Positions 46,640 through 58,830 of a stretch of 64,000 bases of DNA are shown one piece after another; positions within the stretch are counted from its first letter, which is position 1, and the number at the start of each line of letters is the position of its first letter. Origin of the DNA: Heterobilharzia americana. Lineage: Eukaryota; Platyhelminthes; Trematoda; Strigeidida; Schistosomatidae. The DNA is taken from NCBI GenBank assembly GCA_944470555.2, contig OX104134.1:98884701-98948700 (forward strand), read 5' to 3'. The notes below the pieces were generated by a model. That model worked only from the letters and a program-made list of their open reading frames with translations. It was not told the origin of the DNA and did not search any database. Position numbers and translations under genes: made by a program.

Positions 46640-47275
46640 AAAGTCATTTAAAAAAGAGAAAAACTTTCCAAATGCTGAATGTTTTTCTAATCTTCGCACC
46701 GCTGAAATTCTTTGCATCCATATGGAGAATGCTGAGGGTTATACAACTTATACAAAGTTACCTTACTACAACTTCGGTCATAATTTTCACTATCATGTTG
46801 TTTTTTCATGAAAAATGCAGAATGAAACGAAGTACTCCTAAACTACGTGCCACAACAACAGTCATCACAGAGAAATAACACACTGTGGTTGATATTAGGC
46901 GAACACTCAAAAAATGCAACATCAGAGTATCCTACAGAACACCAAACACATTATAGAGCAATTTAGTTTGTATGCAGGACAAAATTCATCTGGCTATAAC
47001 CAGTACGCTAGTGGTGGCATACTGGCCACGAAACTTGAAGGTCCTGGGCTCGAGGCCTGGCAGGGTTGTGAATGTGGCGTGGCTACAAAGGTGTAAAAAT
47101 CGATCAATGAAAGCTGCTGTTGTCCTGATCAAAGGTCATTCTATCTGAATATTTTCTCATTCAAAGTCATTTATAAAGTGAAAAGAAACTTTTGACGGAT
47201 CCATGTTTTCCTATTCCCTGCATTGCTGAAGATCCTGCCATCCAAATGGAGAACCGTGCTCTGTATACACAAACG
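46640..47275. repeat. Local direct duplication flanking an H-SINE
   Basis: 46635-46755 and 47153-47270 align in the same orientation (TTCAAAGTCATTTA, CCAAATGGAGAA/CCATATGGAGAA, GCTGAAGATC/GCTGAAATTC blocks). The intervening 400 bp includes an H-SINE fragment (46985-47095). Origin unknown. Open frames here (46620-46878; 47192-47554, hydrophobic) have no motif. Confidence 0.5.
46985..47095 (+). mobile_element. H-SINE copy 18, promoter part
   Basis: Plus strand: A-box-like AGTGGTGGCATACTGGC (about 47013-47029), B-box-like GGGCTCGAGGCCTGG (about 47046-47060) and GGGTTGTGAATG, then loss of the hammerhead block. Confidence 0.55.
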
Positions 47276-49218
47276 AAAATTGCTCAACCTCCTATCCTTT
47301 CATGGTCTAACTTTTCAGTTTTCAAAAGCACCTCTTCCCTTTTTTTGACGCTGTTCAATTCCTACTTAATCTACTATTCATTCTTGTTTCTGTGCTGTTT
47401 TGATCACATTTCAGTTTTCAAATATTTATTTATAAGAGGGAACTTCTTGTTCAACTCGAGTCTTTACTGTTCACCACAATTTTTGATTCTACTGACAGCT
47501 CATGTATTGACAGTGTTTCTGTTGCCATGTTTGATAACCCTTTTTTACTACTAACCCTTGAATACGAGGAAAAAGTAAAAATTTATGATTGTACAGCTTT
47601 GATAATTAAATGGTCAAAAAGAGACTCTTGGTTGAAATACTTGTTCTTCTTTCAAATGCATATGACTTTAGTAATATGATTCACTATTTGAAATACAGAG
47701 CTAGGATAAACTGGATTCAACTGAAATTGTCAATATACAAGGTATTACTTGAATAAGTAAGACAAAAGATCTCGCCTGTGCTCTCCGAATCATTAAGTGA
47801 GGTGATTGTTTTGAACAAGAGAAATAAAAGGGATCTGTGGCACATGCAATGATAAATTCTTTTTTAGCTAACATAGTGTACTAAAAAAGTTACTAGCCAA
47901 CCTAAAACCAACCAGGAGACCATTCACGATTATTTTGACATCAGAAGATCCCCAGTAGATAGTACTGACTGTTTCTCATTGTCAAATATTTATCTGCACC
48001 AGGTATTATTTCTCCACTTGTGTCTAGACGATCCAAAACGGCACCGAACTCAAATATAAAGAGTTGACGACTAAATATATCTTCCTACACATGAACTACG
48101 CATCGTAATGCTAACATTTGAAAACAAACAATCAGGAGAACATACTTTTATTCACTAAAAGGTCATGGAAGAAAGTGGCTAGGAGTTGAATTCGCTCAAG
48201 TATTCAATTTGTAGGTTTGTGTTTAACTGATAGATTTAAAAGACATTCTAGTTAATAGTTTAAAATATGATATCATTGTATTTCAAGGTCTTGTGTTCAG
48301 TTAAACATAAGCCATCAAAGATTAATTGATAAAAATAGGCGATTAAGGTGACCTAACAAAAATTGAGGAAGAGATAAAGTGACTTTAAAACACAGGAATG
48401 AAATACAACAAGAATAAAAATGGATCATATTTCAAATTTCGATGGCAGTTCTATAAACATTATGAAAGTGTTAGTCAATTATGCACTACTGAAAAACCCG
48501 AAATGAGGAAGAAATAAGTTACAAGAGCTTCCAGATTCTCAAGAATCCCTTTGAAATTAATTCAAAATTCCTACGTCATGTCCCTTTGATAATTTCCATC
48601 AAAGCAAGAAGAACCAGCTAGCTGTGTCGGTTACTTGATGAGTATTCTTTCCAAACAGGTTAGATACGACAACTATGCCTGGTTGCAATAAGTAGAAGTT
48701 GAACCGTCAGAAGTGTAATAAGTGAACACCTGGTCAACACTGGTCATATCAGAGTCTAAAGTTATCTACAGTGTGAAAAGATATTGAATCCTTAGCCTCA
48801 GACGAAATTCCAAACTCCTTTTCTGCTTTTGAAAACAGTTTATCTTTACCTTAGACCTTCTTTGATAATCCTTATTCGATTTCAGTATTATAGTTGGTGT
48901 AAAAAAGTGTTACTTCTTCTTGTTATCCTTTATTTTTCAAATCTATTATCTTCAGTTAGCTGCCTTACCCTACTCTGTTTTCCCACATTCATTTAAAAAT
49001 GCTCTGATAAGTAAGTATCTGTCCAGATTCACTAAAAAGTATTACTCATTCCTCAGATAACCACCGTCTTATTATGATACTGTGGGAATTCATCAATGGT
49101 ACTCATTACTTCAGGAAAGTATCTGCAGAAAATAGTACATTACAGACTTTGCATTACTACGGAAGGTTTTGCTATAAGCATGGAGAAAGCATAGCCGTAC
49201 GTATGAAAGAAACCTGTA
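47276..49218. other. Unassigned; right part belongs to the repeat of 33945-34468
   Basis: 48650-48790 resembles 33950-34090 at lower identity than the 312-bp block to its right. 48840-49010 may be another, older copy of that block. Confidence 0.4.
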
Positions 49219-49530
49219 CACTCCTTGTTGTTACCCTGGACTTACTTGATAGTTATGAGTGTCAACCTTTATCTTCCCATCTGTCTCTCTTAATACTCAC
49301 TTCTTTTTTAAACATCTCATCATAGTTTTCAATAACTCAACATTATCTTCATTTTGTTTCTGTTCTACTCTTGATCAAACTTTATCTTGATAGTTATCTT
49401 TACATATGATGCAATATTATGCTCTGTGTTGGTCTGTGTAGTGTTTTGAGAGTAATCTCCACTTGTGATATTTTGATATCAGTTAAAAATGAAAATCCGT
49501 TATACCGGATGATTTTTGTTACTAGATTTA
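49219..49530. repeat. 312-bp dispersed direct repeat, copy 2
   Basis: Gap-free match to 34157-34468, same orientation, about 15 kb away. See copy 1. Confidence 0.85.
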
Positions 49531-51199
49531 GTGGAATAAAGCTTTTAACTATTTAGTATGCTGGAATAAAACGTACAAACTGCGATTGTGCGTGTGTAGA
49601 GAATGAAATCATCGAAAATAAGTATCTTCGCTGAAATCCTCTTTATGTCTAATCTCCTAATGGCCATTGTCGGTAAAATTATCCATTATTATTAGCAATA
49701 ATAATAGTAATGACTTCACTATCAAAGTAATCAGATTTTTCAACACCTTAAAAATAGCAGGATTATTACAAATAATAACAGCAAAATGAATGAATAAGTA
49801 AACGTAAAATAAGAGGTGCAGTGGTGATGAGTGCTAGATGGATCATTGTCACCATCTGAATACAAAGATTAGATTTAAAGTGTTTGATTGCTAGTGATTC
49901 CACAAAACGATGTATCAAAAAAGTTCTTTGACGATTTATTGGTCCAAGTCTGTAGATATATTTGTGTTGGATCAAGAATCTACTCAATGGCATGTGATTG
50001 AAGTTGTAAGTGATTTTGAACTGTTCAGGCATAAACTCTTCGCAGCATGTTCGAAGAAACGCACACACACTCATCCGCCTGTCATTCAGATATGCCTGTT
50101 TTGAGAAGTACGTATGAATTTGCAAACACAGATGGAAGTAAGATTGAGTGGATACTTGTGAATTTCACGCTGATAAATGTCGAAGCTAGGGATAAATATA
50201 GAAACCAGCCTCGTCGCCTAGTAATTTCTGACTAGAGAGGCCTTTAACCCTTTGCTTTATATGTGCGAAAAGTCATCTCTCTCAGCTGTCGTTACATTCT
50301 GTCCCTAACTGCACACTTTTGAATACTGCTGAATAAAAATCTTCAGATAAGCGTTGTGAAACAAATGCTTTTCGAGAAGGGAAAACGTAATCTATTCCCT
50401 TTTTTTGAGCAAAAGTTTTTAACTCTGTTAAACAGCACTTTAATTTTAAATTGAGCAAAAGCTTTTCTAAAGGAACTATTTTTATGGAATTACAATGCTG
50501 TTGAGAAATATATTTCTAAATCCTCGTGACCTCGTGGAAGCCACCTTTACAGAACATGAAGTTTGTACACGTTATCGCATGTTTAAATAGTATTTAACAA
50601 AAAAATCAGATCAAACTGTTCATACATGACAGATAATGGGATATGGGAACAAATGTCACTGTTGTCAGTTAATAGTCCGTACATTCAACGTGACTATTTG
50701 ACTATGTGAACATATGAGTGAGTGTGAATATCAGAAATCCACTTTGTTTATGAGTATACTTACTTTAGCTATGATAAATGTGTGAAAAGTGTTATTTCGG
50801 AGATAATGTCCAATTTGTTTGGATAGATAGGCCTTCCTTTCTGTTAAGTTCATTAAGATTCAACATATATTATGAAATGCCTCAGGTCTACAATAAGCTA
50901 TTATAGATAGTCCAAATTGAGGTCTTTTTTCATGTCTGTAGTAAATCTAATGTTTGGGTGTGCATTTTTTCATATCTAGGATAGTTCTCAAACATGATTC
51001 ATATTTTGCTGATGTTAGAAAATGAAAACAAGTATTTCCGAGAAGGTACTGTCTCCCATGATTCTATTCATTATACTGCATAAACGATTTCTTATGTGTA
51101 AAAGCAGTTCGTTAAGCATGGCAACAAGTAAATTAATACTTGTAAAAACAAGATATCATTTTCTTGCTAAAATAATCAAAATGTTTATAAATAGTGGGC
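49531..51199. other. Unassigned sequence
   Basis: The minus frame 49766-50125 (119 codons) overlaps plus frames on the other strand and shows no motif. Confidence 0.4.
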
Positions 51200-51350
51200 A
51201 CTGATGGTGACTAACAGTGGATTCGAGGACGTATGCTTAGTCCTACTTTGATTTCACTTTGTCAGCTGGATTAAACTGCCTGCCAGTGTGTATTATTGTC
51301 CCTACTGAGACCCTAACCCAAAACCCATAGCGTCAAACAACAAAACGTTG
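51200..51350 (-). mobile_element. SM-alpha-type retroposon, degenerate
   Basis: Minus strand. AATCCAG/CTGACAAAG at about 51261-51271 and the CACTGTTAGTCACCATCAG tail correspond to the 15085 copy. The ribozyme core is lost (CTGACAA, CTAAG instead of CGAAA). The B-box side is recognisable near 51300. Confidence 0.65.
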
Positions 51351-51919
51351 TCCAATAGACTTCTGAGTCAGCATACGGCACAGTAACAGGCGAAGTCCAC
51401 TTGTCACGACTTAAAAGTGTAAAGGATGAGAATGATAGACCAATTTTTATTTTACCAGTTGCTATGCACAACAAACTACTCCCACACATTGTCTTTTTTC
51501 TTAAAACGATGTATACAAAAGCGATTCCTCAGTTTTTCCAGTGAAATCAAAGGGAAGAGTCTCTTCATGAGACCGCCTATTTTCATTTTCTTATGTCTGT
51601 ACATAGTGAAAAATATACAATGACCAATTGTCGCTTCCACTGCACTCGCTTCTCAGTTCCACACAGATGTGAGGAATGCCGCCAAGTGAGTTTTGCATGT
51701 CTACTCCGTCAACTTATCAATCCGATTCGTTGTTTGATGCAAATTGAACATTTTTCGCAAACTGACTTAAAAGCCACTTGAGATCTTCAGGAAGATTAAA
51801 CAACTCAGACTATCTACAGAGGTTCTCAGTAGTTCCGTCAACCACAATTTTAATGGATAGAGAAGAAAAATGAAGGGATGCAAGGAACGTACTTCAAGTA
51901 TTCGATTTTTCACATTTTC
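51351..51919. other. Unassigned sequence
   Basis: No feature recognised. Confidence 0.4.
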
Positions 51920-52165
51920 GGCTAACTCAAAAGTTTGGACTGTGGCTGGATTCGAACCAGTGACCACCAGGTTTTCAGTCAGATGCTCTATCAACTGAGC
52001 TAGGTCTAAATTTTGGACCTCGTAGCTCACTTGGTACAGCATCAGGCCGGGACCCGGAGGTTGCTGGTTCGAATCCAGCCGTGGTTCAAATTTTCGTTCT
52101 ACCTTCAGTCGTCGCCTAGTGTCAGAACTAGTCTGCCAAACTACGACTATCTCAGACAGACAAAT
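51920..52165. mobile_element. C-SINE copies 6 (minus) and 7 (plus), head to head
   Basis: The minus copy has TAGCTCAGTTGATAGAGCAT (A box), CTGAAAACC and GGTTCGAATCCAGCC (B box), very close to a tRNA-Phe-like body but without a pairing acceptor stem, so it is not a working tRNA. The plus copy has GTAGCTCACTTGGTACAGC (52022-52040) and GGTTCGAATCCAGCCG (about 52067-52082), then the family tail to about 52165 (CTGCCAAACTACGACTATCT). The two heads are joined at about 52004. Confidence 0.8.
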
Positions 52166-55100
52166 GATAACTGGAAAGTTTCATTCATACCATATACGCA
52201 TAGCGTGTTGCGGGTAGGTGTAAGATTGTCTGGCAACCATCAGGTCAAATTTTGCCGCAGAGAGTTCACCACTGACAATATAGGTAACAGTGGGACATCT
52301 GATTCGTCGGTTTTCTAGAGGCTATACATGAAAGTCAGGTGCGAATCTCATGGCTACAGTACGTTGTACGTATGGTTATCAGTCAGTCTTTTCGTGAACA
52401 GATTTTTCAGGAAGAGCTAAGACTACCCTCTCTAGTACCAATATTTAAACCTTTTTTGCTTTCTGAAGTTCACATCTTGATCAATAACTGAGCCCTACAC
52501 AATTTATATTCGAATAATCTTTCTTGATTATAGCAACCACTTTAAAGCCAAAATCATCGTCAAATCAGACTCAGTCTTGAAATGACACCGTGTCAAGAAC
52601 TTGTAGTGTCAATGAACAAAGCAATGATTAGTGGACAGGAAACAACGTAAAACTGGTGATCACCTTGACTGTCAGGAGTAAACTAAAAATTAATGTTTTA
52701 TTGGGTGGATAGAAGTTTGATGTTAAATTAATTTCGAAAAGGAAATGGTAGTTGGATGACTATAAACTTATACAAAAAGAAATATTTTAAGTTAACTCAA
52801 GGGTGTAAAAAAGATATGCATGGTCCAACATAGCTATGTTTCATATCATTCGTTAATGAGTCTTTTGATTGCCTCCAACTAACCAATATATATCGCAGTG
52901 AACCGTGATCGTCAGCCTGCTAGCTTAAGAAATGTTACATAGGATTCAGTCAGAGCTTAGAACTGGTTAGCATGAAATTGGTAACCCAGCAGTGATGAGT
53001 GAATGTCTTTAAATAGACTCGTTTTGAACATACTGAAATGAGTGGATTATGAAAATAATTTAATTGGTCTGGAGAAAAAGAAGACAAAATCCCCTATGTT
53101 AGTCGATTTGAAATCGTATTGTTATGTAAGAATGACGTCGTCAGCTTCTTATATGTTTAGATAGTGAATATCCTCACCACCTGTTACATAAATAATGATG
53201 GTCAATTCTTTTCTGTGTAACTACAGAGAAAGGTAATACTGACCTATGCATCGGAAAACATTTTCTGTATCAGATTATTCAGGCTATTCCCTTCACCGAT
53301 TTTCATCCATCTGGTTAAATAACAACACAAAGCAAGACAGTTTGTATTGTGCGTTTTCTTTTAAAGATTTTTATGTATTTCCCCTGTATTTTTTTTGATA
53401 AATGAATCAAAAAAAGATCAGTATCGCTTGGTTGTCTTTCTATGCCGTTTCTTGATATGTAAAATTTACCTTGCTTTATCGAAATGCCTGTTATCTATTT
53501 TGAAACCGTTAAATGAACAGATAGTCAAGTAGGCTGTGAAAGATATTGACATCAAAGATAAAACTATGATATTATCGGATGAAATGTACGTGTATGGAGG
53601 AGTCGGAATATAAAATATTTTTTATGGTATTCTTTTGTCAAAACGAACAGATGTGTCGATAAACAGTAACTCGTTAAGGTAGAGCACGTGAACGGGGAAA
53701 TACACACATTTTCTCAGCTTCATACCCCTTTGATACAAAAGAAATTTTGTTAAAAAACTCTAAATCACAAAGGCATTTATTAAGAAGAAACAATTGAGGA
53801 GGAACCGATGAATTTATGCCACACACATTAAAAATGTCTGTCGTGATAAATGCATAAAGAAACATATGAATATAAAAATGACTAGAAACAATTCTTTAAT
53901 GGCTATCAGGAAAGGATTGCACATTTGGGTATAGTTTGAAAGGGACAAGTTTAGAGGGAACTATGTAAATTAATTCTAAGGATTTTTAATGCTGATAAAT
54001 TTCAAATTACGTTTTCCACATACCCAGTGATGATACCGAGACTGAAAGACAACTTGTTTGGAAGAGCAACATCTGATTATGTTTATCAGTTCAGCTGCTC
54101 CTTTAGAGCCACTTAATTTGTCCTCTGCTATCGGAATTTAATTTTCTGTGCTCACAAACACCCAGCGTGTTGAAGTAAAAGTGTGGTAAAGACCGTCACC
54201 AGCTCCATATTAGTACTCTTGCTTGAAAGAAACCGTTAGGAATATGTGAATAAGTCATTTTCCGTCCTGTACTGGGTTCCCATCAACTTGTCGGAGGGAA
54301 TTCGACTCCGAATCCTTATGACTGCAGAAGCAGTAGCAATCAGGATCAAACAATTTGAGTTATATGTTTCGGAAAAACAAGTGTGGCCGTTAGATTTACC
54401 GTGGCCCGACTCAGGACACACAAATTTCTTAGCATCATATCCAAAGTAATCTAAATTTCGAATTCCATACTGTAGATATCCCTTCATCCCTGTAATCTGA
54501 AATGTATATTCAGCGAGTTCTCGCAAACATGTGTAATACTGTATCAAGCTATATTTCCTCAAATTATGTTCCTGAGTTCACTTCATTCAACTTTCATCAA
54601 CACACTCCTGTTGTTTTATTAAACTATTAATCACCTTATAGTGTTGTTTACTCCGTATAATCGTTAAGTTAATCAACTACCTTGAATAAAATCCCAGTAA
54701 CGACTGGTTCTATCCTTAACATTCACGAAAGAGGTTTCTGACTAGATTTCTCCAACTTTATAATACTACTAACAAACTGATAAGCAAAATCTTAGTATTG
54801 TTGACGTATAGCTCCTCGATGTACATATACGACTATAGAATACGAAGAAGAGGAAGTTCATTCAAATGACTTCTGAATATCTTTATTTACGAATGTCCCA
54901 TCTATAGAAGCAGTCAAAAACATACATGAGTAGGTGAAAGAAAAGGCACTGACTGTAGAAATTCTAGTAGACTCCCATAGTGGATTACTAATTAAATGTA
55001 CTGTGAATTCTATCCCTACCTCATTGGAATTTTAGGAATACATCTCCTCGATACACAATTATTTAGTCAGCCTTCCCAACTTGATCAATTCAGTCACGTC

Positions 55101-55389
55101 ATATTTTGACCTTGAAGCTCACAAAAGTTCAAGGGTAATTCATTGTCAATATCATTGAATGTAAGAGAAAAAGTTAAGCACCACGTGCTTCTATTTCGAT
55201 ACCGTAAAACGTCTCATCATAAAGATGGTTTCTTTACGCCTATGAATTAAGTACTTGACACAATCCATTTCAGCTATGGATTAGAAAATGGTGAAAGAGA
55301 ATTAGCACTCGAATCATTATTTGGACTTAAACTCATCTCACTCAACGTCAGTTAAAGTTGGCAAGTTATAGAGCCAAAAAAACGTACTA
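52166..55389. other. Long unassigned AT-rich stretch
   Basis: No repeat or gene recognised. Frames at 54236-54562 (minus) and 54246-54449 (plus) overlap on opposite strands without motif. Confidence 0.4.
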
Positions 55390-56075
55390 GTAAAAACAGA
55401 ATATTTAAGACAAGAAACCAGACACATTAAAGACACTTTACTCATCAATAACTGGCCCCCCAAATCATTTGATAATTTCATTAGTAACTGTGAGAAAAAT
55501 ATAATCAGACGTCATAAGAGGGCTGTTAATAATAGTGGCAATAGTGTTAGTTCTTTTAAGACAGAATTCAAAACATCCAACTTATCTCCATACAAGGAAG
55601 GGGCCTCAGAGATGCTAGATATCGTTTTCAATAGGGATCAGAATAGAGTAGCACTTAAGCCAAGAAACTAGCTTAGAAATAAGCTTCACTGGTTAAAAAA
55701 AATGCTACTAATCCAATTAGATAGAATAATTTAATTTACCAAATCTCTTGCAGTGACTACGATATCAAATACATAGATCATAGTAGCTGACCAGGGTTAA
55801 TAAGGCTAACCAAGCACAGAAACTTAGCTGAATCGAAATCGGTAGATCGCAGGAAGATAAGGAATCTAGAAAACAGCTAGCCTGTTGGTATGCATACAAT
55901 TACACACAACCACACAGTAAGATGTGACAAGGTGAAAATCTTTAAAACTAACGTGGCAGGGTAGAGGGAGAGGTCAATATAGGTGTAAAACTTGGGCACG
56001 GTAGTAGAATTTATTGCAGTAATTTATGCTCAAAACGTCGTCATCAAGTAAATAATACTAGATCACTGTGTGTTA
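55390..56075 (+). mobile_element. Penelope-like element fragment PLE-B3
   Basis: Plus strand. An open frame from about 55411 to 55668 gives ETRHIKDTLLINNWPPKSFD, CEKNIIRRHKRAVNN and FKTSNLSPYKEGASEMLDIV, the linker between RT and nuclease. A GIY-YIG start follows at about 55730-55780 (LIYQISCSDYDIKYIDHSS), a stop, and LTKHRNLAESKSVDRRKIRN (about 55807-55865), the R..EH helix region. The 3' end has a weakened hairpin and AAACGTCGTCATCAAGT (about 56033-56050). Confidence 0.8.
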
Positions 56076-56799
56076 TAAATCAAATCAACAAATCTAATAT
56101 GGAGGGAGAGATTGTTAACTGAATTTTTTTGTCGAATCAATATTAAATACATGTAAACAAGATAACTCGGCATTAATTGTAGATATATGTAATGTCCTGA
56201 TACCTATATCCTATATACCTATATCTATCTATACATATATCTCACAGCTCTGGAGTTATCTTGATATAACTAAAGACAATAAAAGTAATCTACCAAATAG
56301 CACCATAGTCTGGCTATGTGATACATCGAATAACCTACCTAAAATGGAATCAGTACCATCTAAGATTATTCCATCAGTTTGCTGACCACATCACAGAATG
56401 CTTGATGTAATAAAGTCAGCACTTAAGATTGAACAAGGTAAAATTGTTTACTCGGTAGTGAGCAGTTACTGCGTGAAATCCAGTCTTGCATAGGGCTAAT
56501 CATGGTATGAATGGAGTATGGATAATGTCTCTGACTGCAGAACGGGGTGATGTAGGATCGAATTACTGAGAATACATTAGTTTTTTTAGATTTTGCAGAT
56601 ACGCCTTGCTGACGAGTTCCAGCAAGCAGAAAACCTAGGCAAAGTAGTTCTTTTTGCTGATTGCTTAAAATCGTCTAAAATGGAATTCCATTGACAGTTT
56701 GCAGTTATGAAATGAGAACTATTTATTGAAATGAAAGCCAAGTTTGTGATGTACACACTTTTTACAAATATTAGAATGGCAACCTAATTTACTTTCAAC
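56076..56799. other. Unassigned; short degenerate TATC/TATA tract
   Basis: An imperfect tract of TATATCTATC-type units lies at about 56205-56245. No other feature. Confidence 0.45.
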
Positions 56800-56960
56800 C
56801 GTTTTCCATATGAGTTAAGTGGAATGGTAGATTCTGCTTAGTGACTAGCTCTGGAATCCAGAATGCACGTTTCGTCCTATTTGAGACGCATCAGCTGGAT
56901 ACAACTGTCTCCCAGTTAGTGATGTTGTTCCTACTGAGTGATAAGCGACCAGTATAGACA
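56800..56960 (-). mobile_element. SM-alpha-type retroposon with damaged hammerhead
   Basis: Minus strand. Stem I TCCAG/CTGGA, stem II TCTC..TAGGA region and CGAAAC are kept. The core reads CTGATGCG (56887-56894; A9 changed to C) and the triplet is AUU. Probably inactive or very slow. It has the usual CAGTTAGTGATGTTGTTCC (plus reading) block toward the B box. Confidence 0.75.
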
Positions 56961-57309
56961 ATACAGGTGAATAACGACATAAATGAAACACCCACGGCCT
57001 AGAGCATGTTCTTTATAGGCAGTCAAGCAAGAGAGAATATGATACAGGTGGTTTGATAGATACCAAAACATGGATATTTTGTTTTCAATAAACTCACAGA
57101 CATTTCATACTAAGGGAAATATTCAAAAATAAAAGAAATCCTTAAAAGAAGCGACCAGTTTTGTTTATTTGTGCATAAATATAGCGATAAAAATAACAAA
57201 CAAGTCCGAAAATAATCTACAAATGGATTCCTGAATAATAAAGAAAGACCAAATAATGTCAGGCCCAGAAGAGTGTCAGAAGAAACTGACGTCAAAATAA
57301 ACGATGAGA

Positions 57310-57690
57310 AAATAAATTCTGAGAGAGTTGTGGAGATTTGGAAATATTTCAAGTTGTTATTCATCGAAGACTGACATCAGTTGGAGGAACAAAGGTAACC
57401 TGGGAGCACTGGACAGCTGTTTCGTCCTAGTATGGGACACTTCAGCAGTGCACACCCGTGAGCTAACAGAAGTTGGAAATATGGAGCATTGGATTCTGAC
57501 CCAGTGGCTCAATGGTAACGCGCTGGCCGCGGAACCTGAAGGTCGCGGGTTCGATCCCTGCTGGTGTGGGGTTGTGGGTGCGCACTGCTAAGGAGTCCCA
57601 TACTAGGACGAAACAGCTGTCAAATGCTCCCAGGTTTCCTTTGTTCCTCCAACTGATGTCAGTCTTCGATGAATAACAACTTGAGATGAG
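57310..57690. mobile_element. H-SINE copy 19, foldback with near-identical arms
   Basis: The left arm (about 57345-57460, minus) and right arm (about 57580-57690, plus) are inverted copies of the hammerhead-plus-tail half, about 93% alike by eye. The centre holds one complete plus-strand promoter part: the GAGCTAACAGAAGTTGG lead, A box CAGTGGCTCAATGGTAACG (57501-57519), and B box GGGTTCGATCCCTG (57546-57559). Outside the left arm, head-like sequence (CTGAGAGAGTTGTGG in plus reading) follows the tail. Each ribozyme core has one disabling change (left CTGAAGT, right CTAAGGA). Confidence 0.85.
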
Positions 57691-57720
57691 AAAATAGCCT
57701 TCAGTCCATGGAAAGCTAAA

Positions 57721-57963
57721 GTAGTAATAGTAGTAGCAGGGTGAGTGATAGTAATAGGAGCCGTTGTTGTTTTGTAGTGTGAGCAATATTATTATTATCG
57801 TTGTTATTACTATTAAGAGTAGTAGTGTGAGTAGTAGTAGGGTGAGTGGTAGTAGTGGGAGTTGTTGCTATTGTTTTTGTAATGTGAGCATTATTATTAT
57901 TATCATTGTTATCATTATTATCATTATTACTATTAGTAGTAGTAGTAGAAGTAGTAGTAGTAT
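57721..57963. repeat. Compound trinucleotide repeat with ~101-bp duplication
   Basis: Blocks of GTA/TAG and TTA/TTG triplets. GGTGAGTG occurs at 57740 and 57841, and the following order of blocks repeats, so a unit of about 101 bp has been duplicated in tandem. Frames through it are low-complexity artefacts. Confidence 0.85.
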
Positions 57964-58384
57964 GCAATCTCACTTATGTAGAGAACACAAGTATCTTTCA
58001 TATGGTGATGTTTATTGTTTTAGATATGAGAAAACACATTTTGTCTAGACGAATCACTTTCATTTGGGTAAAGTTTGATGGATTAAGTAGCTAATATAGA
58101 CCAGAAGGGAATTCGCCTTACATGATTTAATATCATGGTCCTCATGCAGCATCAGTTCAATAGCACTAATTTGTTTCCAACTATTTAAATTTATCCCACT
58201 GAATAAAGCGTTTACAGCTGAATAGTTGATCGAAGGAAATACTCTTCTCCCTGCTTTATTTTTGTTGAATAGCAGTCGCCTTGAGGGTACCTCCTAAAGT
58301 ATGCTGGGAATCTCAGACCTTAAAGCCTAAAAGACTGAAATGTAAACACTTACCATTATTTCATGCACCAATTCCTTTTCATAA
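57964..58384. other. Unassigned sequence
   Basis: No feature recognised. Confidence 0.45.
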
Positions 58385-58670
58385 CTTGTACTTGGTATTT
58401 ATCACGAGATGAGATTAGTTGGTGGACCACTGAAAACCTGGGAGCATTGGACAGCTGTTTTGAACTAATATTGAACTCCTCAACAGTACGCAGCCATCTT
58501 TGAGGCGACCACTTTACCCCCCAAGCATCTGGATTGTAATCTAATACCCCACAGTTTCCTACTTCTGTCAGTTCGTGACGCAGTGTGACCTCAAGTCTGA
58601 CTTCACTTACCTCACAGGACACGACTTGTCATAAGATCTTCGGAAAATCTTGTCCCTAACAAAAAGTCAA
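58385..58670 (-). mobile_element. H-SINE copy 20
   Basis: Minus strand: tail, hammerhead block (about 58438-58490, core TTGAGGA with C3 changed), eroded A/B region, the CTACTTCTGTCAGTTCGTGA lead in plus reading, and part of the upstream variable sequence. Confidence 0.75.
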
Positions 58671-58699
58671 GAACTACAATGTACTTACATACAGTGATA

Positions 58700-58830
58700 G
58701 AGAATTATTTATTTGATGGTTTTGACATTATTATGGGCAATAATTTGTGCCCGTGACGTCATCCAGTGAATAATACTGCATCGCATTGTGCTATGTATAA
58801 TAAACAAATATGATGTGGAATTACACTCTA
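58700..58830 (+). mobile_element. PLE-B5, 3' end only
   Basis: Plus strand. Hairpin GGGCA/TGCCC (58735-58739 with 58748-58752) followed by GTGACGTCATCCAGTGAATA, the conserved end of PLE-B. There is no coding part; the rest is lost or replaced by the SINE to its left. Confidence 0.65.

Noticed and set aside
47192..47554. Possible 120-residue membrane protein
   Set aside because: Hydrophobicity reflects T-rich DNA. The frame overlaps a duplicated non-coding segment and has no homologue signature.
34157..49530. The 312-bp repeats as LTRs of one 15-kb retrotransposon
   Set aside because: No TG...CA ends, primer-binding site, or gag-pol sequence is seen between them. The interval holds unrelated PLE, RTE and SINE fragments.
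51950..52085. Two genuine tRNA genes
   Set aside because: A and B boxes are good, but the acceptor stems do not pair and the units continue into a SINE tail shared with other copies.
57716..58048. Ser/Val/Ile-rich and Thr/Asn-rich proteins
   Set aside because: Both strands of a triplet microsatellite give such frames. There is no other support.
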